Shown piece after piece: positions 4,603 through 8,343 of a stretch of DNA of 8,343 bases. The notes under the pieces are model-generated. The model was given only the letters and a program-made list of their open reading frames with translations, searched no databases and was not told where the DNA came from. Within the stretch, counting starts at the first letter, position 1; each line of letters begins with the position of its first letter. Source of the DNA: Fimbriimonadaceae bacterium. Its GTDB lineage: Bacteria > Armatimonadota > Fimbriimonadia > Fimbriimonadales > Fimbriimonadaceae. The DNA lies in NCBI GenBank assembly GCA_019454665.1, contig JACFNW010000076.1:1-8343 (forward strand). Reading direction: 5' to 3'. The position numbers and the translations under genes are program-made.

Positions 4603-5906
4603 ATCCGACGGCGCTCTTTCTTTGGGCCGCAGCGCATCTGGCCGGCCAGTCCGGGCCGATGACGATGGACCAAGCCATCGAGGCCGCATTGGAGCACGCG
4701 TTCTCCATTCGCTTGGCCGAGGTGGACATCTCCAAGTCGGAGCAAGTGACGCGCCAACTCCGGACGGCTTTGGGGCCGACACTTTCGGCGCAGGGCACCT
4801 ACACGCGTTTCGATCGGGCCACCACGTCCAACTTCGGCAGCGACAGCGTCGTGATCTCTCCGATCGACCAGAAGAAGGTGGACCTGACCCTGAGCATGCC
4901 GATCGACATCTCCGGCACCAAGCGGCTGGCGATCAGCGCGAACAAAAAACTCACACAAGCCGGGCGAGAAACCCTCGAGGCCCAGATCAACACGGTCAAG
5001 GGTTCGGTTCGAACGGCCTACCTGAACGTGCTCAAGGCGCGCGACCTGGTGAGCATTCGCAAGGAGGCCGTCGCGCTCCGCGAAGCCACGGTCAAGAACG
5101 CGCGATTGGGCTTGGAGCAGGGCAGCCTCGCGAAGGTGGACGTCGTCCAAGCCGAGACGCAGTTGGCCGCCGCTCAGGGCGAACTGATCATCGCGCAAAA
5201 CCAATACGGTCTGGCCAAGAAAGCGCTCAACAGCGTGATCGGACGTCCGGTCGAAACCGAATTCGAGGTCGCCGAGGTGCAAGTCGGCGAGCGCCCGTTG
5301 ACCCAGAAACTCGAGGGACTGCAGGAAACCGCCATCGGCACGCGCGCCGAGGTTCGCAGCCTGAAGACCACGCTCGACGCGTACGACACGTCGCTCAAGG
5401 CGGCCAAGCGGCTCCTGCTCCCCGACGTCCGATTGAACGTCGTCCACTCGCGCAACATTGATGCGGGCGGGTTCGGCGCGCGCAAGGAATCCACGACGGG
5501 CGTCGCCGTGGTGTCGTTCCCGATCTACGATGGCGGCAACGTCTCGTATCAGGTCGGCCAGTACAAGGAAGACCAGGCGCGGGTGCGGGTGCTGCTGGAG
5601 CAGACGCTGCTCGGAGTCTCGTTCGAGGTGCAGCAAGCCATGGCCAACCATGCCGACGCACTTGCCCGCGTAACCATCGCGACCGAAGCGGTGAGGCTCT
5701 CCGAAGAGGCCCTCCGCGTCATCCAAGTGAAGTACACCCAGGGCGAAGCCATCCAGATCGAGGTGGACCGCGCCCAGACCGACCTGACCACCGCCAAAAC
5801 CAACTTAGTCATCGCCAAGTACGACGTGCTGTCCGCCTACGCCCAACTGCAGAAGGCCGTGGGCGCGGACGATCTTGGCGCGAAAGCCGAAGGAGCCAAC
5901 TCTTGA
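4599..5906 (+). CDS. TolC-family outer-membrane efflux protein
   Basis: A 435-residue outer-membrane factor that would form the trimeric exit duct of the efflux pump encoded with it. It begins with a signal peptide (MNPTALFLWAAAHLAGQS). Two tandem OEP-type repeats follow, roughly residues 20-220 and 230-425. Both are rich in long alanine/glutamine/glutamate helices, for example the stretch containing LEQGSLAKVDVVQAETQLAAAQGEL and its later counterpart KYTQGEAIQIEVDRAQTDL. That paired 'G...d...A...L..A' signature is typical of TolC homologues. Strand segments such as VDLTLSMPIDIS and VAVVSFPIYDGG match the beta-barrel parts. It starts with TTG overlapping the regulator stop as TTGA, and ends by overlapping the membrane-fusion protein gene in the same way, so translational coupling is likely. 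The transported substrate cannot be read from the sequence. Confidence 0.92.
   Translation: MNPTALFLWAAAHLAGQSGPMTMDQAIEAALEHAFSIRLAEVDISKSEQVTRQLRTALGPTLSAQGTYTRFDRATTSNFGSDSVVISPIDQKKVDLTLSMPIDISGTKRLAISANKKLTQAGRETLEAQINTVKGSVRTAYLNVLKARDLVSIRKEAVALREATVKNARLGLEQGSLAKVDVVQAETQLAAAQGELIIAQNQYGLAKKALNSVIGRPVETEFEVAEVQVGERPLTQKLEGLQETAIGTRAEVRSLKTTLDAYDTSLKAAKRLLLPDVRLNVVHSRNIDAGGFGARKESTTGVAVVSFPIYDGGNVSYQVGQYKEDQARVRVLLEQTLLGVSFEVQQAMANHADALARVTIATEAVRLSEEALRVIQVKYTQGEAIQIEVDRAQTDLTTAKTNLVIAKYDVLSAYAQLQKAVGADDLGAKAEGANS
5890..5895 (+). promoter_or_regulatory. Ribosome binding site deciding the TTG start of the membrane-fusion gene
   Basis: AAGGAG lies seven bases before TTG 5903, the same spacing as at the previous junction. 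It supports the TTG start, which also gives a complete lipoprotein signal peptide. Confidence 0.8.
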
Positions 5907-7348
5907 ATGTCCGATTGATCGCCGCCGCAGCGGTCGCGCTCGCCCTCGTGGGTTGCGTGGACCGAGAAGCCCAAAAGCAAGCCGCCAAGACCGAGGAGAT
6001 CCTCTCCGAAAAGACCGTGCCCGTCACCGTCGCCGACGCGACCACGACGACGCTGGCCGAAACCGTGGACGTGCGGGGCGACATCGTCTCCGACGGCGAC
6101 TCGGTGGTCGGGGCCCGTGTGGCCGGTCGGGTGGTGGCCGTGTATGTGCGCGAAGGCGACAACGTGAGCACGGGGCAACGCATCGCGAGTCTGGACAAGA
6201 CCTCGCTGTTCGCCAGTCTGCGCCAGGCGCAGGCGGGCGTGGCGGCGGCGCGAAGCGCCTTGAGCCAAGCCAAGTCGAACGCGGCGATCTCGCCGGATCG
6301 AACGGCCTCGGGCGTCAGTTCCGCCGAGGCCCAGTTGCGGGCGGCCAAGACCAACTACGACAAGCTGATGGCCGGTGCGCGCGACGAGGAACGGACCCAG
6401 GCCCGGATCGCGGTGACTAAGGCCGCTTCCGATCTGGAGACCTCTCGCAAAGAGTACGAACGCGTTCGAGCCCTCTTCGAAGGCGATGCCGTCTCCCGCC
6501 AACGCCTCGAGCAGGCGCAGAACATGCTCCGCTCCGCCGAAGCCGCCCACGAAAACGCCCTGCAGCAGCAGCGCATCGTGGAGCGGGGCCCGCGCGACGA
6601 GGACGTGATCGCCGCACGCGAGGCCATCCGTCAAGCCGAAGAAGCCGTGCGATCCGCCAAGACCTCGCAACGGCTGGACGTGACCCTGACCGACCAAGTC
6701 CGCTCGGCGGAAGCCAACGTTCAATCGGCGCTGGCACAGGTGGACTTGATCCAGGAGCAGATTCGCGAGGCCGACGTGGTCAGCCCGTTCTCGGGCCGCG
6801 TCTCGGGCAAGCCCGTAGCCGTTGGCTCGGTGGTCGCGCCGGGTTCGCCGATCGCCCGCGTGGTCTCCTCTTCCGGCACCTACTTCGATGGCCAACTGCC
6901 GGAGACCCTGGTCGCGCAGGTCAAGGTGGGCGATGCCGTCGAGGTCTCGATCGACGCCCTGCCCGACCTCAAGTTCTCGGGTTCGGTGGCTGCGATCAAC
7001 CCGCTCGGCCGCGAGTTGGGCCGCCTGTTCTCGGTGCGCATTCAGATTCTCGGCTTGACCGACCAACTGATGCCTGGGATGTTCGCGCGGGGTCTTCTGC
7101 GCGTGCGGGAGATTCCCGGGGCGGTAGTCGTCCCGTCGGATGCCGTCGTGACTCGTTCTGGGGCCAGCTACGTGTTCGTCGTCTCGGGCGATCAGGCCAA
7201 GCGGGTGGACGTTCGCACGGGCATGAGGCAGAACGGGAACGTCCAAGTGTTCGGGATCGAGTCGGGTCAGCGCGTGGTGGTCAAAGGAGCCGCCGGTTTG
7301 ATAGACGGTGCGGCCATTCGCATCGAGGACGCCAAGGAAGGAGCGTAA
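5903..7348 (+). CDS. RND efflux periplasmic adaptor (membrane-fusion lipoprotein, HlyD/AcrA type)
   Basis: A 481-residue adaptor linking the inner-membrane RND pump to the TolC-like channel. The N-terminus is a lipoprotein signal peptide with lipobox LVGC, so Cys18 should be lipidated. Residues 55-95 hold the first half of the barrel-sandwich (GARVAGRVVAVYVREGDNVSTG). A long alanine/glutamine/arginine-rich coiled-coil hairpin occupies roughly 95-295. The second lipoyl half follows (VVSPFSGRVSGKPVAVGSVV), then beta-barrel and membrane-proximal domains (PSDAVV..., VRTGMRQNG). The protein is about 80 residues longer than AcrA, mostly in the hairpin, where GARDEE (158-163) and GPRDED (229-234) suggest an internal repeat. 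It starts at TTG 5903 within a TTGA overlap and ends 12 bases before the pump gene. The extended hairpin may match a particular outer-membrane partner; this is inference. Confidence 0.93.
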   Translation: MNVRLIAAAAVALALVGCVDREAQKQAAKTEEILSEKTVPVTVADATTTTLAETVDVRGDIVSDGDSVVGARVAGRVVAVYVREGDNVSTGQRIASLDKTSLFASLRQAQAGVAAARSALSQAKSNAAISPDRTASGVSSAEAQLRAAKTNYDKLMAGARDEERTQARIAVTKAASDLETSRKEYERVRALFEGDAVSRQRLEQAQNMLRSAEAAHENALQQQRIVERGPRDEDVIAAREAIRQAEEAVRSAKTSQRLDVTLTDQVRSAEANVQSALAQVDLIQEQIREADVVSPFSGRVSGKPVAVGSVVAPGSPIARVVSSSGTYFDGQLPETLVAQVKVGDAVEVSIDALPDLKFSGSVAAINPLGRELGRLFSVRIQILGLTDQLMPGMFARGLLRVREIPGAVVVPSDAVVTRSGASYVFVVSGDQAKRVDVRTGMRQNGNVQVFGIESGQRVVVKGAAGLIDGAAIRIEDAKEGA

Positions 7349-7360
7349 GGAAGCAACCCC

Positions 7361-8343
7361 ATGGGATTGACCAAAGTCGCCATCGCGCGCCCGATCTTCA
7401 TCTTCATGCTGATGGCGGCCGCCATCCTGATGGGGTGGATCGCCTACAACAGCATGCGGGTGGAGCAGAACCCGGATGTCGAGTTCGGCGTGATCTCGAT
7501 CACAACGATCTACCCCGGCGCCGGTCCGGAAGAGATCGCCGTTCAAGTCTCGCGCAAGCTTGAAGAATCGGTTTCGGGCGTGAACGGCCTGCAAGAGGTC
7601 GTGAGCATCTCGCAGGAGGGCGTCTCGATCGTGACGGCCCAGTTCGTCATCGGGACGGACATGAACGAGGCGCTCAACGAGACGCGCTCGGCGGTGGACC
7701 GCATCGTCGGCCAGTTGCCCAACGAGATCGAAAAGCCCGTCATCAACAAGGCGAACACGGCCTCCGACCCCGTGCTCACCATGGTCCTGAAGAGCGAGAC
7801 CCTGGACAACCAGCAGCTCCGCGACCTGGCGGACGACAAGCTCAAGGACCGGTTCGCACGCGTGGCGGGAGTGGCCCAAGTCGCGGTGACCGGCGGCGAC
7901 CAGCGCGAGATTCAGGTTCAGATCAAAAAGGACCGGCTTCTGGCGCTCGGCATCGGGGCCACCGACGTGTGGAACGCCGTGCGCGCCGCGACGATCAACC
8001 TGCCCAGCGGACGCGTGAAGCGGGGCAGCGAAGAACTCTCCGTCCGCGTGTTGGGCGAGTTCAAGACGGTCGAAGAAATCGAGAACATGGTGATCTCGGT
8101 CTCGGACCGCACCAACCCTAGCTCCCATCCCGTGATCGTGCGGCTCAAGGATGTGGCTTCGGTCCACGATGCCACGGTGGAGCGGCGCATCTACTCGCGA
8201 TTGGACGGGGACGACTCGGTCACGCTGGCGATCCAGAAGGCCAAAGAAGGCAACGCCGTCGAAATCTCCAAGGCGATCCTCGAACCGCAGTTCGGTCGCC
8301 CGAGCCTGGTGGATCAGCTTGAGACCGAGTACGGCATCGAGTT
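7361..8343 (+). CDS. RND-family efflux transporter, HAE1-like, truncated by right edge
   Basis: The first 327 residues of an RND proton antiporter, the inner-membrane engine of the tripartite pump; complete members are about 1,000-1,100 residues. It opens MGLTKVAIARPIFIFMLMA, with the first transmembrane helix at about residues 11-30. The porter domain starts with YPGAGPEEIAVQV, followed by EEGS-like VSISQEGVSIV, LPNEIEKPVINK and SDPVLTMVL. These are standard hydrophobe/amphiphile efflux (AcrB, MdtB) signatures rather than the heavy-metal CusA type. The proton-relay aspartates in helix 4 lie beyond the window. AAGGA (7347-7351), overlapping the upstream stop codon, serves as Shine-Dalgarno nine bases before the ATG. 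The gene is last of the visible operon, and a second RND gene could follow outside the window. Confidence 0.94.
   Translation, partial: MGLTKVAIARPIFIFMLMAAAILMGWIAYNSMRVEQNPDVEFGVISITTIYPGAGPEEIAVQVSRKLEESVSGVNGLQEVVSISQEGVSIVTAQFVIGTDMNEALNETRSAVDRIVGQLPNEIEKPVINKANTASDPVLTMVLKSETLDNQQLRDLADDKLKDRFARVAGVAQVAVTGGDQREIQVQIKKDRLLALGIGATDVWNAVRAATINLPSGRVKRGSEELSVRVLGEFKTVEEIENMVISVSDRTNPSSHPVIVRLKDVASVHDATVERRIYSRLDGDDSVTLAIQKAKEGNAVEISKAILEPQFGRPSLVDQLETEYGIE

Noticed and set aside
5837..8167. A 776-codon open frame on the minus strand across the adaptor and pump genes
   Set aside because: It is antisense to two clear, family-recognisable genes. Its product is low-complexity and rich in His, Arg, Gly and Asp, the usual shadow of high-GC codons on the other strand.

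Overview
This is a high-GC bacterial window with no mobile elements, tRNAs, rRNAs or CRISPR arrays. The cell is most likely diderm: it encodes a TolC-type outer-membrane channel, a lipoprotein membrane-fusion protein and an RND pump. TTG starts, four-base gene overlaps and a weakly led (possibly leaderless) regulator gene would fit an Armatimonadota/Fimbriimonadia-like genome. That assignment is a guess from overall style, not from a marker alignment.

Left part (1-2388), minus strand: a TerC/Alx-family membrane protein gene (1163-2143) is followed 32 bases later by a gene for a predicted secreted, ADGF-like adenosine deaminase (1130 to beyond base 1). The leader of the TerC gene holds a recognisable yybP-ykoY manganese riboswitch (2277-2191). 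Its closing helix shares a strand with an intrinsic terminator (2195-2159), and a further hairpin (2285-2268) competes for its 5' side. This looks like a complete transcriptional Mn2+-ON switch, and the deaminase gene may also be under it. The space between this leader and the divergent protease gene is rich in dyad-symmetric sequences.

Middle part (2389-4335): a plus-strand gene encodes a two-DTG retropepsin-like aspartic protease with a C-terminal PDZ domain. It converges, with a five-base gap, on the minus-strand ribosomal operon rplU-rpmA (L21, L27). The operon has a good sigma70-type promoter at 4194-4223.

Right part (4336-8343), plus strand: a tightly packed operon reads AbrB-like regulator, TolC-like outer-membrane factor, lipoprotein membrane-fusion protein and RND transporter (cut by the right edge). 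The first two junctions are TTGA overlaps with strong Shine-Dalgarno sequences. The products should form a tripartite efflux pump, and the AbrB-like protein is the obvious candidate regulator. The most interesting items are the riboswitch architecture with its possible reach to an extracellular nucleoside deaminase, and the use of an AbrB-type protein to lead an RND efflux operon.
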